Assembly (NCBI RefSeq): GCF_023556315.2
Contig: NZ_CP116221.1
Coordinates: 496,001-560,000 of the forward strand
Length of the DNA stretch: 64,000 bases
From: Psychroserpens ponticola
GTDB taxonomy: Bacteria > Bacteroidota > Bacteroidia > Flavobacteriales > Flavobacteriaceae
Direction: 5' to 3'
Shown: positions 53,239 through 63,902 of the stretch, piece after piece
Position numbering within the stretch: position 1 is the stretch's first letter
How the letters are laid out: every line of letters starts with the position of its first letter
Notes under the pieces: generated by a model
The model's database searches: none
Seen by the model: only the letters and a program-made list of their open reading frames with translations
What the model was told of the DNA's origin: nothing
Made by a program: the position numbers and the translations under genes

Positions 53239-54515
53239 TAACCGTATTTGTCTTTCCAGCGTTGCTTTAAAAATTCACGTTGCGCATTTTCTCTTGTGTT
53301 GTTTCCAGGATTATAAAGGGTTGTGTTTATAATCTCTTCTGGTAAGAATTCGTGATTTGCAAAATTGTTGTCATAACTATGTGCATATTTATAATTATCG
53401 CCATAGCCCAATTCTTTCATTAATTTTGTAGGTGCATTTCGTACGGAAAGAGGTACAGACAAATCTCCAGTGTCTTTAACTAATTGTTGTGCTTTACCAA
53501 TTGCTTCGTATGCAGCATTGCTCTTTGGAGACGTAGCTAAATAGGTAGCACACTGACTTAAAATAATTCGTGATTCAGGATAGCCAATTATAGAGACTGC
53601 TTGAAAAGTGTTATTCGCTATCACTAAGGCAGTAGGATTTGCATTACCAATATCTTCACTAGCTAAAATAAGTAAACGTCTGGCGATGAATTTTACATCT
53701 TCACCTCCTTCAATCATTCTCGCCAACCAATATACAGCTGCATTAGGATCACTACCTCTAATCGATTTTATAAATGCCGAAATGATATCGTAATGCTGTT
53801 CTCCAGTTTTATCATATCTAACCGTGTTGTTTTGTACTTTCTCTGAAACAATTTCATTTGTAATTACAATCTTTTCATCACTTGTAAATGAAGTAACAAT
53901 AAGTTCAAAAGCATTAAGTAATTTACGAGCATCACCTCCAGAAAGTCTAATAAGTGCTTCTGTTTCTTTTAGTTTTATGTTGCGCTTTGATAGTGAATCG
54001 TCTTCTTTTATGGCACGCTTTAAAAGCGCTTCTAAATCGGATTTGTCAAATGCATTTAAAACATATACTTGACATCTTGAAAGTAATGCTGGAATCACTT
54101 CAAAACTTGGGTTTTCTGTTGTGGCACCTATTAATGTCACCCAACCTTTTTCAACAGCTTGCAAAAGTGAATCCTGTTGAGATTTGCTAAACCGATGAAT
54201 CTCATCAATAAACAAAATAGGATTTTTAGTGGTGAACAATCCACCTCTTTGCTTGGCTTTGTCTATAACGTCTCTAATGTTTTTAACTCCAGAATTGATA
54301 GCACTTAGCGTATAAAAAGGTCTGTTAGACTCATTGGCTATAATGTTCGCTAGTGTCGTCTTCCCAGTTCCAGGTGGTCCCCAAAATATCATGGAAGCTA
54401 TGGCTCCATTTTGTAATTGTTGAGTTAAAACGCCAGTTTTGCCAACTAAATGCGACTGACTTAAATAATCATCAAGTGTTTGCGGACGTAATCGTTCTGC
54501 TAATGGTTCGTTCAT
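53235..54515 (-). CDS. rarA: Replication-associated recombination protein A (AAA+)
   Basis: This 426-residue AAA+ ATPase has PLAERLRPQTLDDYLSQSHLVG, Walker A GPPGTGKTT, Walker B ILFIDEIHRFSKSQQ, sensor GATTENPSFEV and a C-terminal MgsA tetramerisation domain (IGYPESRIILSQCATYLATSPKSNA). It acts at stalled replication forks and is related to clamp-loader subunits. Length and motifs are complete. Confidence 0.94.
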   Translation of the reverse strand: MNEPLAERLRPQTLDDYLSQSHLVGKTGVLTQQLQNGAIASMIFWGPPGTGKTTLANIIANESNRPFYTLSAINSGVKNIRDVIDKAKQRGGLFTTKNPILFIDEIHRFSKSQQDSLLQAVEKGWVTLIGATTENPSFEVIPALLSRCQVYVLNAFDKSDLEALLKRAIKEDDSLSKRNIKLKETEALIRLSGGDARKLLNAFELIVTSFTSDEKIVITNEIVSEKVQNNTVRYDKTGEQHYDIISAFIKSIRGSDPNAAVYWLARMIEGGEDVKFIARRLLILASEDIGNANPTALVIANNTFQAVSIIGYPESRIILSQCATYLATSPKSNAAYEAIGKAQQLVKDTGDLSVPLSVRNAPTKLMKELGYGDNYKYAHSYDNNFANHEFLPEEIINTTLYNPGNNTRENAQREFLKQRWKDKYGY

Positions 54516-54602
54516 ATTGTAAAATTACAAAAATGAATGTGACAATATTTCATAGTTTTAATAAATGGAGAGCATTTTGCTAATTAAATTCTAAATTTGA
54601 AG

Positions 54603-55349
54603 ATGAGTCAAAACCAACAACAGTTTAAATATTCTACAGGAGTCGTTGCGTATCCTGTGTTTTTTGTGCTTTTTATTTGGGTTGTGTTTTGGTTACAAGT
54701 GCGTTTTTTTCCAGTAATTAAAACGTTTGGCGTGTATCCTCAAAAGCTTGAAGGACTAAGTGGTATTTTATTTAGCCCTTTTATTCATGCAGATATTCAG
54801 CATTTATATCACAATAGTATTCCGCTGTTTATCCTTTCGGTAGCCTTATTTTATTTCTATCGAAAAATTTCTTGGAAAGTCATTTTCTATGGTATTTTAC
54901 TTTCAGGATTAATTACATGGATAATTGGTCGACCTTCAAATCATATTGGAGCAAGTGGTTTAGTCTATGTGCTCGTAAGTTTTATTTTCTTTAAGGGCAT
55001 TTTTGCTAAGCATTACAGATTAGTTGCTTTATCTCTAATTATTATTTTTTTATACGGAAGCATGATTTGGTACGTGTTTCCTGTTAAGGAAGGTATGTCT
55101 TGGGAAGGACATTTGGGCGGATTAATATCTGGATTGTTTTTTGCAATTGTTTTTAGGAAATCGGTCGCAAAGCCAGAACGTTATGTTTGGCAGCAGCCAG
55201 ATTATAACGAAGATGATGATCCGTTTCTAAAGCACTTTGATGAAAACGGAAACTTTATTGAAATTTCAGAACCTGAAATCGAAGATGAGATGCCTTCCGA
55301 AGAAAACACATTGAATATTACCTATACATTTAAAGAAAAAAAGGATTAA
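54603..55349 (+). CDS. Rhomboid-family intramembrane serine protease
   Basis: This 248-residue protein has about six membrane helices. The catalytic dyad is S118 in NHIGASGLVYV (GxSG) and H170 in SWEGHLGGLISG. The loop 1 motif HADIQHLYHNSIPLF also fits. A soluble acidic tail (about 195-248) follows the last helix. It cleaves membrane-embedded substrates, none of which is evident here. I start it at MSQNQQQ rather than a TTG two codons earlier. Confidence 0.88.
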   Translation: MSQNQQQFKYSTGVVAYPVFFVLFIWVVFWLQVRFFPVIKTFGVYPQKLEGLSGILFSPFIHADIQHLYHNSIPLFILSVALFYFYRKISWKVIFYGILLSGLITWIIGRPSNHIGASGLVYVLVSFIFFKGIFAKHYRLVALSLIIIFLYGSMIWYVFPVKEGMSWEGHLGGLISGLFFAIVFRKSVAKPERYVWQQPDYNEDDDPFLKHFDENGNFIEISEPEIEDEMPSEENTLNITYTFKEKKD

Positions 55350-56080
55350 CGTCTTTGCCTTACAGCCTCATAAAGAAACGCACCACAAGCTACAGAAACA
55401 TTTAAAGATTCAATTTCCCCTAAGATTGGCAATTTTGCCTTATCATCTGAAACTTTTAATACGGAAGGATTAATGCCTTTACCTTCGGAACCCATTACGA
55501 TTGCACATGGTTCTTTAAATGACACATCATAAATGGTGTCTTCAGCTTTTTCGGTTGCTGCAATTACTTTTATTCCAGAAGCTTGCATGTAAAATACAGC
55601 ATCTTTAATATGATCAACTTTACAAATCGGGATTTTAAAAATTGCGCCTGCACTTGTTTTTATAGTATCACCATTTACAGGAGCTCCTCCTTTTTTCTGA
55701 ATGATAATTCCTGAAACTCCTGTGCATTCTGCAGTTCTTATAATTGCACCAAAATTTCTGACATCACTTAATTGATCGAGGAGAAGAAAGAGAGGTGTTT
55801 TACCAGATTCTAAAACCGATTCGACTAAGTTTTCAATCGTATAGAAACTTATAGGAGCTATTTGAGCTATTGCGCCTTGATGATTTTGTTTAGAAAGTCT
55901 GTTTAGTTTTTCTACTGGAACATAAGATATATTGAGACGTTCTTTTCTTAGTAAGTCTTCTAATTCTGAAAATAAATCACCTCGTAATCCCTTTTGTAAA
56001 AATACTTTATCAATATTTTCTTCAGATTTAATGGCTTCCATAATTGCACGAATACCAAAAATTGTAGTCTCTTTTTCCAT
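55346..56080 (-). CDS. rlmB: 23S rRNA 2'-O-methyltransferase RlmB
   Basis: This 244-residue TrmH-group protein has an N-terminal L30e-like substrate domain (TTIFGIRAIMEAIKS to about 80) and a SPOUT domain with motif 1 VRNFGAIIRTAECTGV, motif 2 VMGSEGKGINPSVL and motif 3 LNVSVACGAFLYEAVRQR. The two-domain layout is that of RlmB, which methylates G2251 in 23S rRNA, and related proteins. It overlaps the convergent rhomboid gene by 4 bp. Confidence 0.88.
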   Translation of the reverse strand: MEKETTIFGIRAIMEAIKSEENIDKVFLQKGLRGDLFSELEDLLRKERLNISYVPVEKLNRLSKQNHQGAIAQIAPISFYTIENLVESVLESGKTPLFLLLDQLSDVRNFGAIIRTAECTGVSGIIIQKKGGAPVNGDTIKTSAGAIFKIPICKVDHIKDAVFYMQASGIKVIAATEKAEDTIYDVSFKEPCAIVMGSEGKGINPSVLKVSDDKAKLPILGEIESLNVSVACGAFLYEAVRQRR

Positions 56081-56093
56081 GGGTCAAAGGTAT

Positions 56094-56120
56094 AAAAAAA
56101 ACCACCTTATAAAAGGTGGT
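56094..56120 (-). terminator. Terminator of the arylsulfotransferase-like gene
   Basis: ACCACCTT (56101-56108) pairs with AAGGTGGT (56113-56120) around a 4-base loop. On the minus strand it is followed by seven T residues (56094-56100), 22 bp after the stop at 56143. Confidence 0.85.
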
Positions 56121-56142
56121 CTGATAATTATGTATTGTTAAA

Positions 56143-57786
56143 TTAGTGTTTAATTATTTTTTTAGTGATAGATCTCGTGTCTGACGAAATTCGTACAAAG
56201 TAAATTCCAGAATTATAACTTGAAACATTTATTTCATTAGAATTACTTACTTGACTTATTATAGCTCCAAGACTATTGTAAATTTCAATTTTATTGATTT
56301 GATGTGTTGAATTTACTTTGATAACATCAGTGGCAGGATTTGGATACACTGTTACATCTTCAAATGCAAATTCTTCAGTGCTTAAAACATCACAAGGTTC
56401 ATTTATACCTGAGTTTAATTCTATTGGATTTCCAGGAGTTAAATCACGTCCAGTAAAAGCTGGGTTATCATAACCATATTTATGTGCTCGAAACACTAAA
56501 TTTGGAATACCTTCAGGATCATCTCCTTGTGATAATATTCCAGTTGCTCCAGAAGGATTAATATATTCCCAAACGATATTTTCATTAGAATCAATCTCAA
56601 AGAAGTATCCAGAATCACCATCACAAATCAAGATGTTTCCATTGGGAAGTACTTGAGCACCAGATAGTATTCTTGAAAAGAAATTAATAGGATCAACAGG
56701 ATTGGTGTACGTATAATCCGTAGCTGTTGGTCCATAAGCTGTGTTTGACGTGTAATCATATACACCAGGAGCTGTAGTTGGAGGTGTTAAAATAAAGACT
56801 TCTGAAAAACTAGGTGTTCTTGAGAAGCCATTGTTATATAAAATCAACTGACCAGCATTTGGCAAACCATCAGGAATCCAATGTGGATAATGTTGTCCGA
56901 AAAGCTTTTGATCGTTTTGAGTGCCTTGTCTATAGGATTGTGGGTTTCCCCATCGATACAAAAAGTCGCCACCTTTATTGTAAATTCCACCAGTATCACC
57001 AGAAGCTTCAGCTGTTGATGTTGAATGATCAATAATATAAATTTCACTCATATGTCTCGCGCTCATTACAATTTGATCAAGATTGTTATTGTATTGTATG
57101 GAGTTCATGTGTAGCCAATTTTCACTTCCACTTAAACCACCTAAAAAATTAATGTCAAGTAATTGTGGATTGTTTTCAACAACACCAAAATTATCTTTAG
57201 TAACATCAAAATCTTGAATTAAATGGTCTTTGATATTCCATTCCCAAACTACATTAGCTTGATTAATACCCAAAGGTTCGATCTCTAAAATCTGTTCATT
57301 AAATAGCACACCATCTGTAAGTAGGTTTGGATCACGACCTGCCTGAATTGCTTCAGCATTAGACATTATTGTAACCGCTAGTATTAATATATTTCCGTTT
57401 GGCATCGGGAAAATATCATGATGTTGTATTGTGGTGTCATCAGACATTGTAAAGCTCCACGTTAGGTTGCCTTCCCAATCAAATTTTTCAACTATTCCAC
57501 CTGTGCCACCAAACATTATAGTCGTATTTGTTACTTTTCCTGCTCTTAATAATGAGCCATCTTCTAAAAGATAAACTGCATTTCCTGGAGGAAAGGCACT
57601 AGTCCATTGGTTCACGACTTCTCCACAACTATTTATGAGATAGGTTTCAGTTAGAGATGTAAATAATGTTAATCCGTTATACGTGTCGTTTTGATTATAG
57701 GAAATTACTCCAACGGTATTCTGAGATACTAATCCTGAACTAAATGCGATAAAGACTAAGAGCGTTGCAATTTTTTTTAATGTCAT
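56143..57786 (-). CDS. Arylsulfotransferase-like protein with T9SS sorting domain
   Basis: This 547-residue protein has a signal peptide (1-22, LVSQN) and a beta-propeller-like arylsulfotransferase (ASST) region: NGLTLFTSLTETYLINSCGEVVNQW, IQHHDIFPMPNGNILIL and NIVWEYINPSG. It ends in a type IX secretion domain (about 470-547, VYPNPATDVIKV, KIEIYNSLGAII, GIYFVRISSD, TKKIIKH). The C-terminal domain directs export across the outer membrane and cell-surface attachment. It is unclear whether sulfotransfer is retained. A terminator follows it. Confidence 0.82.
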   Translation of the reverse strand: MTLKKIATLLVFIAFSSGLVSQNTVGVISYNQNDTYNGLTLFTSLTETYLINSCGEVVNQWTSAFPPGNAVYLLEDGSLLRAGKVTNTTIMFGGTGGIVEKFDWEGNLTWSFTMSDDTTIQHHDIFPMPNGNILILAVTIMSNAEAIQAGRDPNLLTDGVLFNEQILEIEPLGINQANVVWEWNIKDHLIQDFDVTKDNFGVVENNPQLLDINFLGGLSGSENWLHMNSIQYNNNLDQIVMSARHMSEIYIIDHSTSTAEASGDTGGIYNKGGDFLYRWGNPQSYRQGTQNDQKLFGQHYPHWIPDGLPNAGQLILYNNGFSRTPSFSEVFILTPPTTAPGVYDYTSNTAYGPTATDYTYTNPVDPINFFSRILSGAQVLPNGNILICDGDSGYFFEIDSNENIVWEYINPSGATGILSQGDDPEGIPNLVFRAHKYGYDNPAFTGRDLTPGNPIELNSGINEPCDVLSTEEFAFEDVTVYPNPATDVIKVNSTHQINKIEIYNSLGAIISQVSNSNEINVSSYNSGIYFVRISSDTRSITKKIIKH

Positions 57787-57958
57787 AATTATAATATTGT
57801 TGAATACAATGAATAATGTTAGAAACCTTAAACTATACTAGCTTTAATTTCACTGAAATCATTTTTATTCAAAACTAATTTTTCTTTTTCAATGGGATAA
57901 AGGTATGAAAAAAGGCTTTTTCAGGGTTTGTTTTGTGAATAAGATTAAGTGAATATTA

Positions 57959-59647
57959 CTAAAAAGTGGCCGTTAAACTTAAGTGCACTTTAGAATCAGA
58001 TAATTTAAATTGTTGATTTTCTGATTTTCCGCTAGAATAGTTAAAACGAAATAAACCAGCTTTACTAAGTAGCCCAAACCCAAATCCAAATCCAAATAGC
58101 TTTCCTTTTTGGTTGCTTATCTTGTTTTCAAAGTAAGCAGCATCAATAACTGAATGTACATAAATGTCGCGATTTAATCGATAACGATATTCGGTATTAA
58201 TCACGCCATACATGTTAGCAATCAAACTATTTTCTTCAAAACCACGAATAGAATTAATACCTCCAAATCTAGGAAGTTCATTTTCAAGAAACGTTTCAGA
58301 ATCTATAATTTGACCACTTCCTCTAATATAAATACTATTCCGATCATTAAGGTTAAATATTTTATATGTATTTAGTGTAAACTTCGTTTGGTTTTCATGG
58401 ACATCGTCAAATGTTCTATTTCCAAATCCACCAGTAATATCAAACAAGAAATTTACGGAAAATAGGAAGTCATAATTTTGGCGTTTGGTGTAAATATAAT
58501 TCGTAAAATAATAACTTGAATTAAAATCATTAATTGAAGATACTTGAGTGTCTAGTAAGTCTGAAGAATTGACACTACTCAAACCAACACTTACAAGATG
58601 ATTAGAATTTATTTGGTAATTGAGTTTTGCAGATTGTCTTGCAGTTACAAAAGTAGAATCTTTCCTGAAAATATTTAAGTTGACTTCAACGCCTAAAGGA
58701 GAACCAAACATATATGGCATTGTAACGTTGCCATCAAAGGTTTGTTGATCATTCTCATCGCTTTTATAAAGTAGCTTTAATGTCTCGCCATAATTAAGAT
58801 TGTTGGTGAGACTTAAGTTTAGATATCCATCAAATTCTATTTTGTTAGTGTCTTCATTGGTTCCGAAACCTAAAAAGCCATCAAAAGAATTACTCTTGGT
58901 TTTTTCTATATACATATATAGTATTGTAGAATCTTTTGTAAATAGCACTTCAGGATCTTTAATCTGATTAGCAAAACGTAAATCATTAAGCTCAGACGTT
59001 TTTTCTTTAATACGAGATAAGTTAAAGCGTTGCCCAATTTTAATCTTCATATAATGTTTTATATATGTCTTCGGAAACTTTTCATAGCCCTTAATAATTA
59101 TTTTATCTATTGAACGCTCAATAGGCAGTGATAATTCTAAGTTTGCTGAAAGGCTACTATCACTCTCTTTCTTAATATCTTTTAGTTGAAGAGTTGAAAA
59201 GGGTTTGCCACGATTAGCAATTTCAGTATTTATAAACTTTAAAGTGTTTTCTAATTTAGAAATAGGAAGCGTAAATGACGTTCCTTCTGATTTTATATCA
59301 GCTACTTTTAAAATGTCTTTATCAATTAAACCATTATGAATTATGGTAATAGAATTATAGCGTGCCTTTAAACTGAATTTTGCTTCATATAAAGAATCAT
59401 TCTGCCGTTTAATTTTTAATAACTGACTATTTATATGGCCAATAGATAAAAATCGTTTGGCTATTGAATCGATTTCGATTTTTAGAGTAATATAATCCTT
59501 AAAAAAATTTTCATATCCTATTGAATCAATAACTTTGGTTTCTAATTCATCACTTCCAATAACTTTAAGTTCTAGATTTTGAGAATAAATTTTCACAAAA
59601 AAAAGAAAAAACAGAATAGCAATGTAAGTATGAAATTTATTAGGCAT
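57959..59647 (-). CDS. Omp85/ShlB-type outer-membrane assembly protein
   Basis: This 562-residue protein has a signal peptide (1-22), POTRA-like domains (about 90-230, with ISKLENTLKFINTEIANRGKPF and RSIDKIIIKGYEKFPKTYIK) and a C-terminal barrel (about 250-562) ending LSLTATF. The LRGF-like motif appears as NSIRGFEENSLIANM, which matches the RGF tip of the Omp85 family. The family inserts or secretes proteins at the outer membrane. It is shorter than BamA, so it is probably an accessory TamA-like or two-partner-type protein. Confidence 0.78.
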   Translation of the reverse strand: MPNKFHTYIAILFFLFFVKIYSQNLELKVIGSDELETKVIDSIGYENFFKDYITLKIEIDSIAKRFLSIGHINSQLLKIKRQNDSLYEAKFSLKARYNSITIIHNGLIDKDILKVADIKSEGTSFTLPISKLENTLKFINTEIANRGKPFSTLQLKDIKKESDSSLSANLELSLPIERSIDKIIIKGYEKFPKTYIKHYMKIKIGQRFNLSRIKEKTSELNDLRFANQIKDPEVLFTKDSTILYMYIEKTKSNSFDGFLGFGTNEDTNKIEFDGYLNLSLTNNLNYGETLKLLYKSDENDQQTFDGNVTMPYMFGSPLGVEVNLNIFRKDSTFVTARQSAKLNYQINSNHLVSVGLSSVNSSDLLDTQVSSINDFNSSYYFTNYIYTKRQNYDFLFSVNFLFDITGGFGNRTFDDVHENQTKFTLNTYKIFNLNDRNSIYIRGSGQIIDSETFLENELPRFGGINSIRGFEENSLIANMYGVINTEYRYRLNRDIYVHSVIDAAYFENKISNQKGKLFGFGFGFGLLSKAGLFRFNYSSGKSENQQFKLSDSKVHLSLTATF

Positions 59648-59744
59648 GTACTGGATTGTTTTTCAAAACTAACGCAAATTAACAAGTAAAAATATGCAAG
59701 TAATAAAATAATTTAGGAAACTTTTAAAAATTAATGGCTTAGCA

Positions 59745-59775
59745 TTTGAAAAATTGATATTTATTTCTACCTTTG
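59745..59775 (+). promoter_or_regulatory. Promoter of the rpsL ribosomal operon
   Basis: TTTG (59745-59748), 19 bp, then TACCTTTG (59768-59775) is a full match to the Bacteroidota housekeeping promoter. It is followed by a small leader hairpin, CCCTC (59779-59783) with GAGGG (59790-59794), before the rpsL start at 59820. Confidence 0.8.
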
Positions 59776-59819
59776 CAGCCCTCAAAGTAGAGGGTTAAAT
59801 AATAATTATATAGAAATAT

Positions 59820-60194
59820 ATGCCAACAATTTCACAATTAGTACGAAAAGGAAGAGCCAAAATAACCAAGAAGAGTAAATCGGCTGCTTTAGATTCGTGT
59901 CCACAAAGACGTGGTGTGTGTACTCGTGTTTACACGACGACTCCTAAAAAACCAAACTCAGCAATGCGTAAGGTAGCAAGGGTTCGTTTAACAAACGGAA
60001 ACGAGGTTAATGCATACATCGGTGGTGAAGGACATAATTTACAAGAGCACTCGATAGTATTGGTTAGAGGTGGAAGGGTAAAAGATTTGCCAGGAGTTAG
60101 ATATCACATTGTTCGTGGTGCCTTAGACACAGCAGGTGTTGCAGGTAGAACACAACGTAGATCTAAGTATGGTGCAAAACGCCCTAAGAAGTAA
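59820..60194 (+). CDS. rpsL: 30S ribosomal protein S12
   Basis: This 124-residue protein is a complete S12 ([59 protein letters not shown]). K43 in PKKPNSA is the wild-type streptomycin-sensitive form. It is the first gene of the str/S10-type cluster and lies 45 bp after a clear promoter. Confidence 0.99.
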   Translation: MPTISQLVRKGRAKITKKSKSAALDSCPQRRGVCTRVYTTTPKKPNSAMRKVARVRLTNGNEVNAYIGGEGHNLQEHSIVLVRGGRVKDLPGVRYHIVRGALDTAGVAGRTQRRSKYGAKRPKK

Positions 60195-60216
60195 TTTAAA
60201 ACTTTAAGAAGAAGAC

Positions 60217-60693
60217 ATGAGAAAAAGAGCAGCAAAAAAGAGACCGCTTTTACCAGATCCACGTTTTAACGACCAGTTAGTAACTCGTTTCGTTAACATG
60301 ATGATGTGGGATGGAAAGAAGTCTGTCGCTTTTAAAGTATTCTATGATGCAATTGATATCGTAGAATCAAAGAAAACTGACGAAGAAAAAACAGCTTTAG
60401 AAACTTGGAAAGACGCTTTATCAAACGTAATGCCTCACGTAGAAGTACGTAGTCGTCGTGTTGGTGGTGCGACATTTCAAATTCCAATGCAAATTCGTCC
60501 AGATCGTAAAGTATCAACAGCTATGAAGTGGTTGATATCTTACTCAAGAAAAAGAAATGAAAAATCTATGCCTCAAAAGTTAGCTGCTGAAATTTTAGCT
60601 GCAGCTAAAGAAGAAGGAGCAGCTGTTAAAAAGAGAGTTGATACTCACAAAATGGCAGAAGCGAATAAGGCATTCTCACACTTTAGATTTTAA
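60217..60693 (+). CDS. rpsG: 30S ribosomal protein S7
   Basis: This 158-residue S7 has [36 protein letters not shown] and C-terminal [17 protein letters not shown]. It binds the 3' major domain of 16S rRNA. It lies 22 bp after rpsL and 6 bp before fusA. Confidence 0.99.
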   Translation: MRKRAAKKRPLLPDPRFNDQLVTRFVNMMMWDGKKSVAFKVFYDAIDIVESKKTDEEKTALETWKDALSNVMPHVEVRSRRVGGATFQIPMQIRPDRKVSTAMKWLISYSRKRNEKSMPQKLAAEILAAAKEEGAAVKKRVDTHKMAEANKAFSHFRF

Positions 60694-60699
60694 TTTAAG

Positions 60700-62826
60700 A
60701 TGGCAAGAGATTTAAAATTCACAAGAAATATAGGTATTGCTGCTCATATTGATGCAGGAAAAACTACTACAACAGAACGTATTCTTTATTATACAGGTGT
60801 TTCTCACAAAATTGGTGAAGTACATGATGGTGCTGCAACAATGGACTGGATGGAACAAGAGCAAGAAAGGGGTATTACAATTACTTCTGCTGCTACAACT
60901 TGTACATGGGATTTTCCGATTGAAAATGGCGAAAAAACTCCAGATACTAAAGGATACCACTTTAATATTATTGATACTCCTGGTCACGTAGATTTTACGG
61001 TTGAAGTAAACCGTTCATTACGTGTACTAGATGGTTTGGTTTTCTTATTTAGTGCAGTTGATGGTGTTGAGCCACAATCTGAAACTAACTGGAGACTTGC
61101 TGATAACTATAAAGTTCCTAGAATTGGTTTCGTTAATAAAATGGATCGTCAAGGATCTGACTTTTTAGGTGTTTGTCAACAAGTAAAAGACATGTTAAAG
61201 TCTAATGCTGTGCCAATCGTATTAAATATTGGTGACGAAGATAACTTTAAAGGAATTATTGATTTAGTAAAAAATCGTGCAATTGTATGGCATGATGAAA
61301 CTCAAGGAGCAACTTTTGATGTTATTGAAATTCCTGAAGATTTAAAAGCTGAAGCAAGAAAATACAGAGCTTTATTGATTGAAGAAGTAGCTAGCTACGA
61401 TGAGAACTTATTAGAGAAGTTCATGGAAGATGAAGATTCTATTACAGAAGAGGAAGTGCATGCTGCGCTTAGAGCTGCTGTTATGGATATGGCAATCATT
61501 CCTATGATTTGTGGTTCTGCTTTCAAAAATAAAGGGGTACAGTTCTTATTAGATGCTGTATGTCGTTACTTGCCTTCTCCAACAGATAAGGAAGGTATTA
61601 AAGGAATGAATCCTGATACAGATCAAGAAGAATTGCGTAAGCCAGATGTAAAGGAGCCATTCGCTGCTTTGGCATTTAAGATTGCAACGGATCCGTTTGT
61701 AGGACGTTTAGCATTCTTTAGAGCATATTCTGGTCGCTTAGATGCAGGTTCTTATGTTTTAAATAATCGTTCTGGTAAAAAAGAGCGTATTTCTCGTATC
61801 TATCAAATGCATGCTAACAAGCAAAATGCTATTGATTTTATCGAAGCTGGAGATATTGGAGCTGCTGTTGGGTTTAAATCTATCAAAACAGGAGATACAC
61901 TTACAGATGAAAAACATCCTATCGTTTTAGAATCTATGGACTTCCCAGATCCAGTAATTGGTATTGCGGTTGAGCCTAAGACTAAAGCTGATGTTGATAA
62001 ATTAGGAATGGGATTAGCTAAGTTAGCTGAAGAAGATCCTACATTTACTGTACGTTCAGACGAAGCTTCAGGACAGACAATTATTTCTGGAATGGGTGAG
62101 CTTCACTTAGATGTTATTGTTGATCGTTTAAAACGTGAATTCAAAGTTGAGGTTAACCAAGGTCAACCTCAAGTAGAATATAAAGAAGCTATTACGGCTT
62201 CTGCAGATCATAGAGAAGTTTATAAGAAACAATCTGGTGGTCGTGGTAAATTCGCAGATATCGTATTTACTATTGAGCCTGCAGATGAAGGACAAGTAGG
62301 ACTTCAGTTTGAATCTGTAATTAAAGGTGGTAATGTTCCTAAGGAATTTATTCCTTCAATTGAGAAAGGATTCAAAATGGCAATGGTAAATGGGCCATTG
62401 GCAGGTTTCGAAGTTGATGCTATGAAAATTACCTTAAGAGATGGTTCTTACCATGATGTTGATTCTGATCAATTATCTTTTGAGTTAGCAGCTAAATTAG
62501 GTTTTAAAAACGTTGCAAAAGCAGCTAAAGCTGTTATAATGGAGCCTATTATGAAACTTGAAGTTATCACTCCAGAAGAAAATATGGGTGATATTGTAGG
62601 TGACTTAAACCGTCGACGTGGTCAAGTAAGTGATATGGGTGATAGAGCTGGTGCAAAAACTGTTAAGGCTACTGTGCCATTATCTGAAATGTTCGGTTAT
62701 GTAACAACATTAAGAACATTGTCATCAGGTCGTGCAACATCAACAATGGAATTTTCACACTATGCAGAAACTCCTAAGAATATTTCAGAGGAAGTTATAG
62801 CAGTAGCTAAAGGCGTTGAATCGTAA
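60700..62826 (+). CDS. fusA: Elongation factor G
   Basis: This 708-residue EF-G has all five domains. G1 [15 protein letters not shown], switch [11 protein letters not shown]3 DTPGHVDF, G4 NKMDRQ and the domain IV-V segments [16 protein letters not shown] and [15 protein letters not shown] are present. It drives ribosome translocation and, with RRF, recycling. It is in operon with rpsG and rpsJ. Confidence 0.99.
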   Translation: MARDLKFTRNIGIAAHIDAGKTTTTERILYYTGVSHKIGEVHDGAATMDWMEQEQERGITITSAATTCTWDFPIENGEKTPDTKGYHFNIIDTPGHVDFTVEVNRSLRVLDGLVFLFSAVDGVEPQSETNWRLADNYKVPRIGFVNKMDRQGSDFLGVCQQVKDMLKSNAVPIVLNIGDEDNFKGIIDLVKNRAIVWHDETQGATFDVIEIPEDLKAEARKYRALLIEEVASYDENLLEKFMEDEDSITEEEVHAALRAAVMDMAIIPMICGSAFKNKGVQFLLDAVCRYLPSPTDKEGIKGMNPDTDQEELRKPDVKEPFAALAFKIATDPFVGRLAFFRAYSGRLDAGSYVLNNRSGKKERISRIYQMHANKQNAIDFIEAGDIGAAVGFKSIKTGDTLTDEKHPIVLESMDFPDPVIGIAVEPKTKADVDKLGMGLAKLAEEDPTFTVRSDEASGQTIISGMGELHLDVIVDRLKREFKVEVNQGQPQVEYKEAITASADHREVYKKQSGGRGKFADIVFTIEPADEGQVGLQFESVIKGGNVPKEFIPSIEKGFKMAMVNGPLAGFEVDAMKITLRDGSYHDVDSDQLSFELAAKLGFKNVAKAAKAVIMEPIMKLEVITPEENMGDIVGDLNRRRGQVSDMGDRAGAKTVKATVPLSEMFGYVTTLRTLSSGRATSTMEFSHYAETPKNISEEVIAVAKGVES

Positions 62827-62837
62827 ATCTTAATAAA

Positions 62838-63143
62838 ATGAGTCAAAAAATCAGAATAAAATTAAAATCTTACGATCACAATTTAGTTGATAAATCTGCT
62901 GATAAGATTGTAAAAACAGTAAAAAGTACAGGTGCTGTTGTAACTGGGCCAATTCCATTACCAACACACAAAAAGATTTTCACTGTATTACGTTCACCAC
63001 ACGTAAACAAGAAGTCTAGAGAACAATTTCAATTAAGCTCTTATAAGCGTTTATTAGATATTTACTCTTCATCTTCTAAAACTATTGACGCATTAATGAA
63101 ACTTGAATTGCCAAGCGGAGTTGAAGTGGAAATTAAGGTGTAA
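62838..63143 (+). CDS. rpsJ: 30S ribosomal protein S10
   Basis: This 101-residue S10 has [50 protein letters not shown] and [14 protein letters not shown]. It is part of the 30S head and also the NusE factor in antitermination. It is 11 bp after fusA and 141 bp before rplC, an unusually large gap for this cluster. Confidence 0.99.
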   Translation: MSQKIRIKLKSYDHNLVDKSADKIVKTVKSTGAVVTGPIPLPTHKKIFTVLRSPHVNKKSREQFQLSSYKRLLDIYSSSSKTIDALMKLELPSGVEVEIKV

Positions 63144-63216
63144 GTGAATTTTATCGCTTAAGATTTAAAGCGAAACATGTCCTGAGCTGCGAGCAAAGGA
63201 AAAACGGTAAAAATAC

Positions 63217-63250
63217 AATTCAAGGTCGAATGTATTTTCGACCTTGAATT
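63217..63250 (+). terminator. Hairpin between rpsJ and rplC (terminator or leader)
   Basis: AATTCAAGGTCGA (63217-63229) pairs perfectly with TCGACCTTGAATT (63238-63250), a 13-bp stem with an 8-base loop, followed by TTAATAAATA rather than a clean T-run. In the middle of a ribosomal operon it may be a partial terminator, an mRNA-processing or stability element, or part of an autogenous leader for rplC-rplD. Confidence 0.6.
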
Positions 63251-63284
63251 TTAATAAATAGTAATAATAAATAAATTAATAATT

Positions 63285-63902
63285 ATGTCTGGGTTAATAG
63301 GAAAAAAGATCGGTATGACCAGCATTTTCGATGAAAACGGGAAGAATATTCCTTGTACAGTTATCGAAGCTGGACCATGTATCGTTACCCAAGTCAGAAC
63401 CGAAGAGGTCGACGGGTACAGTGCCCTTCAACTTGGTTTCGATGACAAGACAGAGAAAAGTGCCACTAAAGCTGAAATTGGTCATGCCAAAAAAGCTGGT
63501 ACTTCTGTTAAGAGAAAAGTCGCGGAATTTCAAGGATTTGAAGGAGATTACAAATTAGGAGATGCTATAACAGTAGAACACTTCATTGAAGGTGAGTTTG
63601 TTGATGTAGTTGGAACTTCAAAAGGAAAAGGTTTCCAAGGTGTTGTAAAACGTCATGGATTCGCAGGTGTAGGTCAAGCAACGCATGGTCAACACAACCG
63701 TTTAAGAGCTCCAGGTTCTATTGGTGCAGCTTCATATCCTGCGAGAGTATTCAAAGGTATGAAAATGGCTGGTCGAATGGGTGGCGAAAGAGTGAATGTT
63801 GAAAATTTAAGAGTCTATAAAGTGGTTGCTGAAAAGAACTTACTTGTGGTTAAAGGATGTGTTCCAGGACACAAAAACTCTTATGTAATTATTCAGAAGT
63901 AA
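63285..63902 (+). CDS. rplC: 50S ribosomal protein L3
   Basis: This 205-residue L3 has [21 protein letters not shown], the loop [32 protein letters not shown], and [14 protein letters not shown]. It contacts the peptidyl-transferase region. Its stop overlaps the rplD start by one base (TAATG). Confidence 0.99.
   Translation: MSGLIGKKIGMTSIFDENGKNIPCTVIEAGPCIVTQVRTEEVDGYSALQLGFDDKTEKSATKAEIGHAKKAGTSVKRKVAEFQGFEGDYKLGDAITVEHFIEGEFVDVVGTSKGKGFQGVVKRHGFAGVGQATHGQHNRLRAPGSIGAASYPARVFKGMKMAGRMGGERVNVENLRVYKVVAEKNLLVVKGCVPGHKNSYVIIQK

Noticed and set aside
63178-63205. A known riboswitch upstream of rplC
   Set aside because: No motif of a named riboswitch class is recognisable; only the hairpin at 63217-63250 is supportable.
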